From the NCBI GenBank assembly GCA_945861895.1, contig CAMAWF010000024.1, forward strand, positions 1 to 38,878: a stretch of DNA of 38,878 bases, written 5' to 3'. This document shows positions 1-6,175 of this stretch, one piece after another; position 1 is the stretch's first letter, and every line of letters starts with the position of its first letter. The position numbers were made by a program, and so were the translations under genes. The notes beneath the pieces are model-generated. The model made no database searches, was not told the DNA's origin, and worked only from the letters and a program-made list of their open reading frames with translations. This stretch comes from Rhizobium sp. Q54. Lineage in GTDB: Bacteria; Pseudomonadota; Alphaproteobacteria; Rhizobiales; Xanthobacteraceae.

Positions 1-164
1 GCGACATCGAGGGCTTTGTCGCCAACCTTCAAACTAGCTGCGCGGATGAGTTCTGGAATGCACCCTGAAGTCACTTCTCCAAGGTGGCGATGGTAGGAGA
101 TGGCCACGGCTTCATTACCCCAGCCCGCATGCTCGAAGTCCCGAAATGCATTGGATGTGGCCAT
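1..164 (-). CDS. SAM-dependent class I methyltransferase, N-terminal part (runs off the window)
   Basis: This open frame reads leftward from an ATG at 164-162 without a stop to the window edge, giving 54 codons. A GGGAGGA ribosome site lies about 7 nt upstream of the ATG, which makes the start convincing. The visible protein has the layout typical of small class I methyltransferases: a tryptophan-containing opening (HAGWGNEAV), a helix with YHRHLGEVT, then IPELI and finally VGDKALDV, which is the usual lead-in to the SAM-binding motif I (LDVACGxG). The catalytic and substrate-binding parts are outside the window, so the substrate cannot be judged. The gene is transcribed in the same direction as the tRNA-Leu on the far side of the inserted element, and before the insertion it lay roughly 370 bp downstream of that tRNA. 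Confidence 0.75.
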   Translation of the reverse strand, partial: MATSNAFRDFEHAGWGNEAVAISYHRHLGEVTSGCIPELIRAASLKVGDKALDV

Positions 165-527
165 AGAATAGTCCTCCCGTTGCGCTCCCATTCAGTCGGC
201 AGGAAGGCGAGTGAAACAGAGAATAGCACGATTGGAGAGGCTGTTTAGACTCGATCGCCGCGGGACGTTTGGTGCCGGCAGTGAACTCACGTCAGGAATG
301 GTTCAAGCACAGCGCCGACCTCAAGCCAGTGAACGATGCCGTACTTGGCGGTGGCCGTTTTGCAAGCGAGAAGCCAAGATGAATTTAGGCTTCGAAGTCC
401 GCTAAGGGTCATTCGCGTCGGTTTCGTAGTGCACGCGACAGGCCCGCTCTTTCAACAAGAGCGACATCGTCGTCAACGATCGCGGCCCGGCATCCGAGTC
501 GACAGCGATGACGAAATGGGCTATGGG
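165..527. other. intergenic region, no supported gene
   Basis: About 360 bp between the divergent methyltransferase start and the left target duplication of the inserted element. Two short plus-strand frames cross it, but neither has a ribosome site or a recognisable motif, and both have the arginine-rich composition of chance frames. Apart from the methyltransferase promoter that must lie near 165-230, nothing could be assigned. No copy of the tRNA-Leu 3' end was found here, so there is no sign of an integrase-type attachment site. Confidence 0.5.
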
Positions 528-535
528 AATATTTT
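528..535. repeat. left target-site duplication AATATTTT
   Basis: The eight bases AATATTTT immediately precede the left terminal inverted repeat and recur in the same orientation at 3696-3703, directly after the right one. An 8-bp duplication is the size expected of IS1595-family transposition. Confidence 0.85.
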
Positions 536-562
536 CGCATTTGTATACTTGACAAATGTGAG
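536..562 (+). repeat. left terminal inverted repeat of the IS1595-family element
   Basis: Reads CGCATTT, then TATACTTGACAAA, then GT.AG, and pairs with the reverse complement of 3669-3695; only positions 543, 557 and 560 differ. It contains the TTGACA box of the cargo promoter. Confidence 0.85.
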
Positions 563-576
563 TATAGTCCTAGGAT
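549..576 (+). promoter_or_regulatory. sigma-70-type promoter built into the left inverted repeat, driving the cargo
   Basis: TTGACA at 549-554 lies inside the terminal repeat and is followed after 16 nt by TAGGAT at 571-576. Transcription would begin near 583 and run into the ATPase gene at 657 with a leader of about 75 nt. The mirror-image box in the right repeat serves the transposase, so both ends of the element promote inward. Confidence 0.6.
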
Positions 577-656
577 GATCCGGCCCTCTCAAGGCTGGCT
601 CCCCGGAAATCACAAATGGCAGGTCTGCGAATGCGCTCCAATGAAAGGAGCGCGCC

Positions 657-1799
657 ATGGACGCGAATAAATTAATCAATTGTGGTACTGAATCCGCTGT
701 GGCCCATGAGGGCTATCGGTCGACTGGATACAAGATGATTAGCGACATAGAAATTCGAAACTACAAATGTTTCGAGCACCTAAAGATCGAGAACTGTCGC
801 CGGATTAATATAATTGTCGGTGATAATGGGGCTGGAAAAACTGCTTTATTAGAGGCCGTATTTTTCGCATTGGCAGGCAACGCACAGATTGGGCTTCGCA
901 ATCGTCAGTATCGCGGTTTCGATGGGGCATTCTCCGGTTCTGCTCGCGCGATAGAAGATGCCATGTGGGGCGATCTTTTCCACAATTTTAATACGAACAA
1001 ACCCATTTCGGTAATTCTTTCCGGTAAAGGCCCCGAAGCAAGATCACTTTTTATTTCGAAAGGTCAAGCCAATACTCTTATTTCGCTCGAAAATATAGAC
1101 GCAAAGAGTGCTCGCTCTAACTTTCGCTTCATTTGGAAAGATCATGCCGGAAACGAATTTGATGGTTCTCCATCATTTGCTGCCGGTGCTGCGATTTCGT
1201 TCCCCGCCGAACGCGAACATCTGCCTGATTTCTTTTATTTTTCGAGCACGTCAATTGGAGGCGCTACAGAAAATGCAGGTCGTTTCTCAGAATTAAGCAA
1301 AGCACGTCGTCAACGGCAATTCGTAGAATTGTTTGTGAAAGAATATCCTTGGATAGAAGATTTATCCATTGAAGTGGTTGCCGGACAGCCTGTTATTCAT
1401 GCCACTTTGCACGACATGCAAGAAAAGATTCCGCTAAACAATATTTCCAGCGGCATCAACCGGCTTTTAAGTATTCTATTGGTAATGGCCTCTCATCCTC
1501 GTTCTGTCGTGTTTGTCGATGAGATCGAGAATGGTCTTTATCACAAACATCAGCAATCATTTTGGCGCTGGTTATTGTCCTTCGCAAGCACCAGTGACAG
1601 CCAATTATTTCTAAGCACTCATAGTAACGAGTGGATGAGCGCACTTATCGCTGTCTCTGACGGGGATGTGCTTCAGAACATCGCGCTTTGGCGACTTGAG
1701 AGAAATGAAAAAGGTCAGCCTGAGCTATTTCAGTTTAGTGGCGATGATCTAAAGGCCGGCATTGAATATGGAGCAGAGCTTCGTGGCGGTTCAGAATAG
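657..1799 (+). CDS. ABC/OLD-type AAA ATPase, cargo gene of the IS1595 element (putative defence ATPase)
   Basis: A 380-residue P-loop ATPase of the SMC/ABC-like group (AAA_15/AAA_21 type) used by OLD-family and PARIS-type defence systems. Walker A is GDNGAGKT at residues 55-62, preceded by the typical IEIRNYKCFEHL strand. An ABC-signature-like ISSGINRLL lies near 263-271, Walker B is VVFVDEIENG at 284-293 with D288/E289, and an H-loop STH is at 320-322. There is no fused nuclease; the following gene supplies a TOPRIM-like domain and overlaps the end of this one. The ATG at 657 is preceded by AAAGGAG with 6 nt spacing; an internal ATG at 735 (residue 27) starts just before the conserved fold but has a poor ribosome site, so a short N-terminal extension is possible. 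The gene is AT-rich compared with the chromosome. The ATPase fold is certain; the defence role is inferred. Confidence 0.85.
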   Translation: MDANKLINCGTESAVAHEGYRSTGYKMISDIEIRNYKCFEHLKIENCRRINIIVGDNGAGKTALLEAVFFALAGNAQIGLRNRQYRGFDGAFSGSARAIEDAMWGDLFHNFNTNKPISVILSGKGPEARSLFISKGQANTLISLENIDAKSARSNFRFIWKDHAGNEFDGSPSFAAGAAISFPAEREHLPDFFYFSSTSIGGATENAGRFSELSKARRQRQFVELFVKEYPWIEDLSIEVVAGQPVIHATLHDMQEKIPLNNISSGINRLLSILLVMASHPRSVVFVDEIENGLYHKHQQSFWRWLLSFASTSDSQLFLSTHSNEWMSALIAVSDGDVLQNIALWRLERNEKGQPELFQFSGDDLKAGIEYGAELRGGSE

Positions 1800-2457
1800 T
1801 GATTCACCCAAGTTCCCCCGGCTTCTAATTTGTGAGGGACCGGAAGATCGATTCTTTTTTCACAGGTTAATTCAAGAGAGAAAACTGCCTAGATTCCACA
1901 TCTGGGACACTGGCGCTCGGGTTGGTCATGGGGGAAATACAAAATTTGCTCAAGCTCTCCGTGCATTCAGAGCATCCCGACCTAAAACATACGCATCACT
2001 AAAAGACATTGTAATTGCCGCAGACAACGACGAATCGCCTCAAGTCAATTTCAAAAATGTGTGTCGTCAAATAGAAAACGTCTTTGGAGACGGTACCGCG
2101 CCGACATCAGCACAACAGAGCACCACCAGGATAAAGCCAGCTATAAGTATTTTGATGATCCCCTGGACGGGCCAGAATGGCCATTTAGAAAAGCTATGCA
2201 ATGATTCAGCAAACGATTCCGACAAGAAAATTGGGGGTCACGTCACCGCCTTTATGGGATTACTAGCGGCTAGCAATTGGAAAAATGAATCACGATTTGG
2301 AAAAGCATGGCTAAGAGCTAATCTTGCCGCGAGATGCGAAAGAGACCCTTTCGTTCCATTGGGAGTAGTTTTTGAAGATGATCGCAATAAAGACCTCATC
2401 CCCGTAGACCATAAGTCTTTCGATCCAGTAGCGAATTTTCTTTCTAGCTTTGAGTAA
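1768..2457 (+). CDS. TOPRIM-like (DUF3226/DUF4435-like) protein, partner of the cargo ATPase
   Basis: A 229-residue protein with the outline of a TOPRIM domain. A strand ending LLICEGPEDR carries the conserved glutamate (E23), a later strand IVIAADNDES carries the D-x-D pair (D86, D88), and a downstream IPWTGQNGHLEKL resembles the proline/GxLE segment of DUF3226-type proteins. Such domains bind a metal ion and in OLD nucleases cut nucleic acid. The start overlaps the ATPase gene by 32 nt; a TTG at 1762 would add two residues and is closer to the AAAGG at 1751-1755, so the exact start is open. Overlapping ATPase plus stand-alone TOPRIM protein is the arrangement of split OLD systems such as PARIS (AriA/AriB). 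Whether this protein is an active nuclease cannot be told from sequence. The family assignment is from memory of motifs. Confidence 0.72.
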   Translation: MEQSFVAVQNSDSPKFPRLLICEGPEDRFFFHRLIQERKLPRFHIWDTGARVGHGGNTKFAQALRAFRASRPKTYASLKDIVIAADNDESPQVNFKNVCRQIENVFGDGTAPTSAQQSTTRIKPAISILMIPWTGQNGHLEKLCNDSANDSDKKIGGHVTAFMGLLAASNWKNESRFGKAWLRANLAARCERDPFVPLGVVFEDDRNKDLIPVDHKSFDPVANFLSSFE

Positions 2458-2499
2458 TCAGCTAGATGATGCTAAGGCGTAAGCTCTTGAGGGTTAACC

Positions 2500-2667
2500 A
2501 TGGCAAGATCACCATCATTTGCAGACACAAAGCGTTTAATGGCGGCCTTGATTCGGAGACCACCCAAGTCGCACGAAGATATGAAACTAGGAAAAGCAAA
2601 AAGCGCGCCCGCTAAGAACCTCGCAAAATCCGGGCGCGCCGCTCCCGCCAAGCAAAAAACCGTTTAG
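2500..2667 (+). CDS. small basic protein with PPKSHEDMKLGK motif, hypothetical
   Basis: A 55-codon ORF between the cargo operon and the convergent transposase. A GAGGG ribosome-like site lies about 6 nt before the ATG. The product begins with an amphipathic stretch (FADTKRLMAALIRRPPKSH), continues with HEDMKLGK and ends in a lysine/alanine-rich tail. Small proteins with a PPKxHxDMKLGK-type core are, as I recall, common and uncharacterised in Rhizobiales and often sit near transposases; I could not verify this. Function is unknown. Its composition suggests nucleic-acid contact, which is a guess. It may be part of the element's own equipment rather than of the cargo. Confidence 0.55.
   Translation: MARSPSFADTKRLMAALIRRPPKSHEDMKLGKAKSAPAKNLAKSGRAAPAKQKTV
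2598..2639 (-). terminator. possible rho-independent terminator of the transposase gene
   Basis: A perfect 9-bp inverted repeat, GCGCGCCCG (2603-2611) with CGGGCGCGC (2631-2639), encloses a 19-nt loop. On the minus strand it is followed by TTTTTGCTTTTC. It lies about 50 nt beyond the transposase stop codon but inside the small plus-strand ORF. The loop is long for a terminator, so the call is tentative. Confidence 0.4.
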
Positions 2668-2690
2668 CAAATTGTTTTCTCGTTCTGATC

Positions 2691-3632
2691 TTAACGAGTT
2701 GTCCGGTACGTCAGACGCTTGCCTTCGATACCCTTCATTGCAAGCGCCGTCCGTTCTCCATCGGTAATGCCGAGGCCGGATCGATTGTTGTGGCGAAACT
2801 CAAATTCCGTGAGATAGCGCTGTAGGTGCTGCTCACTGCAAAAGCGGTAAGTGCCCTTCATCGAGCGCTTGAAATTGCCGAAGAAATTCTCAACGGCGTT
2901 AGTGGTCTGGCCGTCCTTGCCGACGTAGTGGCCGCCTTGGTTCCAACCGTGCTGGACCGTTTTGTGTGCTGCAAACTCGCCGCCAACATTCACATAGAGT
3001 CTTGATTCGTCAGTGTGTAGTTCTGACGTTCGGTGTGCGTTGGTAACAAGAATGTTGCGGACGGTTTCTGCGGTCGCCGTCTTGACGTGGAAGGCGCGGG
3101 CACGGCCCTTGGGTTCAACAAGGGCGACAACCCCAGCCTTGTGCCGGTGGCCCTTGCGATAGCCCTTCGAGCGCTTGGACGAATTGCCATAATACGTTTC
3201 GTCCGCCTGAATGCTCTGGCCTTCGCCGCCCATAGGACCGGCATTCGTGTCGCTCATGGCTTCACGCAAGCGATGCATCATGAACCAAGCCGTCTTGTAG
3301 GTGATGCCAAGGCTCCGGTGAATTTCGTGAGCGGATACGCCGTTTTTGCCTGAATTGAACAGATGTGCTGCCATCCACCATTTCGTGAGGGGAACCTTTG
3401 ACCGCTCGAATACGGTGCCGACCGTGACTGTGAACTGGCCCTTGCATTCATTGCAGTAGTGCAGGCCGGGACGATGCGTGTGCTTCTTGCCTTCGATCTT
3501 GGCGATCTTCTCTTGGTCGGAGTTGCCGCAATGGGGGCAGATCGGGCCATCGGGCCATCGCACCGCCTCTAGGGCTTTGCGGGCCTTATCTTCGTCCTGA
3601 AAGATGGTGTTTTGAAACAATGCCTTAGCCAT
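2691..3632 (-). CDS. IS1595-family (ISXO2-like) DDE transposase
   Basis: A complete 313-residue transposase that cuts and joins DNA at the element's inverted repeats. An N-terminal zinc ribbon (CPHC at 32-35, CNEC at 60-63) and a helix-turn-helix-like segment (SAHEIHRSLGITYKTAW) precede the ISXO2-like catalytic domain. The acidic triad is readable as D144 in QADETYYGN, D208 in HTDESRLY and E248 in NAVENFFGNFKR. Length and order match IS1595-family enzymes. The ATG at 3632 has GAGGG 7 nt upstream, and its promoter lies in the right inverted repeat. The gene is co-oriented with tRNA-Leu just outside, so read-through from the tRNA promoter could also express it. No frameshift or stop interrupts the frame. 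Confidence 0.93.
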   Translation of the reverse strand: MAKALFQNTIFQDEDKARKALEAVRWPDGPICPHCGNSDQEKIAKIEGKKHTHRPGLHYCNECKGQFTVTVGTVFERSKVPLTKWWMAAHLFNSGKNGVSAHEIHRSLGITYKTAWFMMHRLREAMSDTNAGPMGGEGQSIQADETYYGNSSKRSKGYRKGHRHKAGVVALVEPKGRARAFHVKTATAETVRNILVTNAHRTSELHTDESRLYVNVGGEFAAHKTVQHGWNQGGHYVGKDGQTTNAVENFFGNFKRSMKGTYRFCSEQHLQRYLTEFEFRHNNRSGLGITDGERTALAMKGIEGKRLTYRTTR

Positions 3633-3653
3633 GGGATATCCCTCTATGGCTGT

Positions 3654-3682
3654 AATCTAGGCCCTCAGCTTACTTTTGTCAA
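3654..3682 (-). promoter_or_regulatory. promoter in the right inverted repeat, driving the transposase
   Basis: On the minus strand TTGACA (3682-3677) lies in the terminal repeat and TAGATT (3659-3654) follows after 17 nt. The expected start near 3647 leaves a leader of about 15 nt before the transposase ATG, just room for its GAGGG site. Confidence 0.6.
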
Positions 3683-3695
3683 GTATATAAATGCG
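3669..3695 (-). repeat. right terminal inverted repeat of the IS1595-family element
   Basis: Reverse complement of 536-562 with three mismatches; the outer tip is CGCATTT read inward from 3695. Confidence 0.85.
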
Positions 3696-3703
3696 AATAT
3701 TTT
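3696..3703. repeat. right target-site duplication AATATTTT
   Basis: Same eight bases and same orientation as 528-535. Because AATATT is itself palindromic, the inverted repeats at first seem to extend outward through it; the direct-repeat reading gives a clean 8-bp duplication. Confidence 0.85.
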
Positions 3704-3706
3704 CCT

Positions 3707-3791
3707 TGGTGCCCCTGGCCGGACTCGAACCAGCACGTATTTCTACACCTGATTTTGAGTCAGGCGCGTCTACCAATTCCGCCACAGGGGC
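3707..3791 (-). tRNA. tRNA-Leu (anticodon CAA)
   Basis: An 85-nt class II tRNA including an encoded CCA end. The acceptor stem pairs GCCCCTG with CAGGGGC, the D-arm contains AATTGGTAGACGC, and the anticodon stem CCTGA/TCAGG holds the loop CTCAAAA, giving anticodon CAA for UUG codons. The variable arm precedes the T-arm, whose loop reads GGTTCGAGTCC. The discriminator base is A at 3710 and CCA lies at 3709-3707. The IS1595 target duplication begins 3 bp beyond the CCA, so the original transcription terminator has been separated from the tRNA. Confidence 0.97.
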
Positions 3792-3858
3792 TTGACCCGC
3801 GCGGATCATAGTGGCGCATTGCTTAGGGTCAACGCCATGCCGTGTCAAAGATAAGACC

Positions 3859-4392
3859 ATGACCGTAAAATTCGGGAATTTCAGCCGCGCAGAACCCGCC
3901 ATCGCGGCGGCGGCGGCCATTGTGGCGGCCGGTGTGCTGGCGATCCTGGGCGCGTGGGGCTTTCAATATCTGCTTGGCTTTCAGCCCTGTCCGCTCTGTC
4001 TGGAACAGCGCTACGCCTATTACGTTTCGATTCCGCTCGCGGCCTTGCTTTTGCTCGCGCTCAATTATGGCGGATCGCGCAAGACCATCCTTGCCGGCTT
4101 TGCCGTGATCGCCGCCGCGATGGCGTGGAACGCCGGGCTCGGCGTCTACCATTCCGGCGTGGAGTGGAAATTATGGGCTGGCCCCACCGATTGTTCCGGA
4201 CCGCTCAATGATCTCGGTTCCGCCGGCGGATTGATGAAGCAGTTGCAGAGCATCCGCGTGGTGCGTTGCGACGAGGCGGCCTGGCGTTTTCTCGGTCTTT
4301 CGCTGGCCGGCTATAATGTTTTGATTTCGCTCGCGCTCGCAGGCGCCGCGCTTTTGGGCCTGCGCGCGACGCTCTCCCGCCCGGCGGACTGA
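3859..4392 (+). CDS. dsbB: disulfide bond formation protein DsbB family
   Basis: A 177-residue inner-membrane protein with four predicted hydrophobic segments that reoxidises the periplasmic thiol oxidase DsbA and passes electrons to quinone. The first periplasmic loop carries CPLC (C44, C47) after GFQP, and the second carries the other cysteine pair, in PTDC and VVRCDE. A GTG at 3811 would extend the frame by 16 residues with no membrane or motif logic; the ATG at 3859 gives a normal DsbB N-terminus, although its ribosome site is weak. The stop codon is 1 nt from the next gene's ATG, so the two are probably cotranscribed. Confidence 0.9.
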   Translation: MTVKFGNFSRAEPAIAAAAAIVAAGVLAILGAWGFQYLLGFQPCPLCLEQRYAYYVSIPLAALLLLALNYGGSRKTILAGFAVIAAAMAWNAGLGVYHSGVEWKLWAGPTDCSGPLNDLGSAGGLMKQLQSIRVVRCDEAAWRFLGLSLAGYNVLISLALAGAALLGLRATLSRPAD

Positions 4393-4393
4393 G

Positions 4394-5656
4394 ATGAGCC
4401 GGGCCGGCTACAGGGAAGTCCTGATTATCGGCGCCGGCATCGGCGGGCTGACGCTCGGTCTGATGCTGCATCGCGCCGGCATCCCATGCCGCATTTATGA
4501 GGCGGCGGCGGAGCTCAAGGCGGTCGGCGTCGGCATCAACCTTTTGCCGCATGCCTCGCGCGAAATGGTCGAGCTTGGGCTGGAACCGGCGCTCGCCAAG
4601 GTCGCGGTCACCACGCGCGAATATTGCTTCTTCAACCGCTTCGGCCAGTTCATCTACGCCGAGCCGGCCGGGCGCTTCGCCGGTTACGACTATCCGCAAT
4701 TTTCCATCCACCGCGGCGACCTGCAAATGGTGCTGCTCGATGCCTTCATCGCGCGCGCCGGGGCAGAGCGCCTCATCACCGGCTGGCGCTGCACGCGCGT
4801 TACGCAGGATGACGCGAGCGCGACCGCGCATTTCGAGGATGCCGCAGGCAAGCAGCTTCCCGCGCAGCGCGGCGCGGTGGCCGTGAGCTGCGAGGGCATT
4901 CACACAACGCTGCGCAAGCAACTTTATCCGGACGAAGGCCCGCCGCTTTATTCCGGCATCAACATGTGGCGCGGCGTCACCCGCTGCAAACCGTTTCTCA
5001 CCGGCGCCAGCATGGTGCGCATCGGCTGGCACCATCCGGCGAAAGTTTTGATCTATCCGATCCGCGACAATATCGACGCGCAGGGGCGGCAGCTGGTCAA
5101 TTGGGTGGTCGACATCGAAACCCCCACTTACAAAAAACGCGACTGGAACCGGCAAGGGAAGCTGGAGGATTTCATCGGCGTGCTCGCCGACTGGCGCTTC
5201 GACTGGCTCGACGTGCCGGAGTTCATCCGCAGCGCCGACATGGTGCTGGAATATCCGATGGTCGATCAGGACCCGCTCACGCGCTGGAGCTTCGGCCGCC
5301 TCACGCTGCTGGGTGATGCCGCGCATCCGATGTATCCGCGCGGCGCCAACGGCGCGGCGCAGGCGATCCTGGATTCCCGCGCTTTGTCCGATGCGCTCAA
5401 GAGCGAATCCGATCCGGTTGCCGCGCTGAAAGCCTATGAGGCCAAGCGCCTGCCGGCGACGACGGAGGTGGTGCTGGCCAACCGCAAGGCGCCGCCCGAC
5501 GCCATTCTGCACGAGGTCTACCGGCGCACCGGCGACAAGCCGTTCAAGCACATCGATGACGTCATCAGCCACGCCGAGCTGGTGGCGCTGTCGGAGAGCT
5601 ACAAGCGCGTTGCCGGCTACGACAAGGAAAAATTGAGTTCGCGCGGGCGTGCGTGA
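4394..5656 (+). CDS. FAD-dependent monooxygenase (PhzS/UbiH-like, FAD_binding_3)
   Basis: A 420-residue flavoprotein hydroxylase. The N-terminal dinucleotide-binding motif is GAGIGGLTLGLMLHRAG, followed by YEAAAEL. The middle FAD/NAD contact segment appears as VSCEGIHTTLRKQL, and the second FAD motif reads LTLLGDAAHPMYPRGANGAA. The pattern matches class A flavin monooxygenases that use NAD(P)H and oxygen to hydroxylate an aromatic or similar ring. The closest named relatives I recognise are PhzS-like proteins, but no phenazine genes are nearby, so the substrate is unknown. It starts 1 nt after dsbB, and a 54-residue basic protein follows 55 nt later. Confidence 0.85.
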   Translation: MSRAGYREVLIIGAGIGGLTLGLMLHRAGIPCRIYEAAAELKAVGVGINLLPHASREMVELGLEPALAKVAVTTREYCFFNRFGQFIYAEPAGRFAGYDYPQFSIHRGDLQMVLLDAFIARAGAERLITGWRCTRVTQDDASATAHFEDAAGKQLPAQRGAVAVSCEGIHTTLRKQLYPDEGPPLYSGINMWRGVTRCKPFLTGASMVRIGWHHPAKVLIYPIRDNIDAQGRQLVNWVVDIETPTYKKRDWNRQGKLEDFIGVLADWRFDWLDVPEFIRSADMVLEYPMVDQDPLTRWSFGRLTLLGDAAHPMYPRGANGAAQAILDSRALSDALKSESDPVAALKAYEAKRLPATTEVVLANRKAPPDAILHEVYRRTGDKPFKHIDDVISHAELVALSESYKRVAGYDKEKLSSRGRA

Positions 5657-5711
5657 GCCGCCGCGAACTGCTATGATGTAACGATTCAACCATCAAACCC
5701 GGGAGGGCGGT

Positions 5712-5876
5712 ATGGCGAAGAGTCAGGATCGCGGCAATAAAGAGAAGAAGAAGCCGAAGGCCGAGGGTAAGCGGAAGGGCGGCCTGCCGCCGCATCTGCA
5801 GCACCAGCTCGCGCAGGGTCAGGGCAGTCTCAACCTCAATCCCGGCGGCAAGCCAGGGCAAGGTTTTAAGCGTTAA
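5712..5876 (+). CDS. small basic hypothetical protein (54 aa)
   Basis: A short frame with a strong GGGAGGG ribosome site just upstream of its ATG. The product is rich in lysine and glycine (KEKKKPKAEGKRKGG), contains LPPHLQHQLAQGQG and ends in GGKPGQGFKR. No domain is recognisable and it has no membrane segment. The start context and biased composition favour a real gene. It follows the flavin monooxygenase in the same direction and is followed by a palindromic repeat. Confidence 0.6.
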   Translation: MAKSQDRGNKEKKKPKAEGKRKGGLPPHLQHQLAQGQGSLNLNPGGKPGQGFKR

Positions 5877-5883
5877 GTGGAAT

Positions 5884-5973
5884 CGTCATGCCCGCGCTTG
5901 TCGCGGGCATCCACGTCTTCAAAGCCGAGCAGGACCAAAGACGTGGATGGCCGGGACGAGCCCGGCCATGACG
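5884..5973. repeat. dispersed rhizobial palindromic repeat (CGTCATG type)
   Basis: A long inverted repeat opening CGTCATGCC and closing GGCCATGACG. It holds two nested hairpins (GCCCGCG/CGCGGGC and GGCCGGG/CCCGGCC) and the inner pair ATCCACGTCTT / AAGACGTGGAT. This is the familiar REP-like intergenic palindrome of Bradyrhizobium relatives; a second version lies at 8221-8310. It occupies most of the 299-bp gap after the small basic ORF, and nothing else was seen in that gap. Confidence 0.75.
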
Positions 5974-6175
5974 GCGGAGAATGTCTACTTTGCCCGGATG
6001 TTACTTAGGGGCTTAAAACGCCAACGACCACGAAACGAGGGGCGCGGGTACATCCGCCGTCGCCTGCTGTTGCGTGGCCGTCTCGGCAACGAAGCCTTGT
6101 GGGCTCGACGCTGCCGTTGCTCCCTATATGGGCGGTGAATGTGGCGAGCACAAGGCCGCCACTGGTTCTCAGGTT

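Larger units (their letters stand above)
536..3695 (-). mobile_element. IS1595-family transposable element (3160 bp) with ATPase/TOPRIM cargo
   Basis: The element is bounded by imperfect terminal inverted repeats (536-562 and 3669-3695, 24 of 27 positions matching, both opening CGCATTT) and by an identical 8-bp direct repeat outside them. Inside are a complete IS1595-type transposase on the minus strand and, on the plus strand, a two-gene ATPase/TOPRIM cargo and a 55-codon basic ORF. The cargo is visibly AT-richer and uses different codons from the flanking chromosome, which points to a foreign origin. The insertion sits 3 bp beyond the CCA end of tRNA-Leu. All open frames and both ends look intact, so the element may still be active and the insertion recent. 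Strand is given as that of the transposase. Confidence 0.88.

Noticed and set aside
211-578. Two overlapping short plus-strand frames left of the element
   Set aside because: No ribosome site and no motif; the second runs into the element's inverted repeat and so would be disrupted by the insertion.
526-3705. 37-bp inverted repeats as the true element ends
   Set aside because: The outer ten bases pair only because AATATTTT is near-palindromic; reading them as an 8-bp direct duplication explains both sides better.
3696-3791. Integrase-type genomic island using the tRNA-Leu 3' end as attachment site
   Set aside because: There is no integrase gene and no second copy of the tRNA end in the window; the transposase and duplication explain the boundary.
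4205-5689. 494-residue minus-strand open frame
   Set aside because: Antisense shadow of the flavin monooxygenase, whose FAD motifs are unmistakable on the plus strand.
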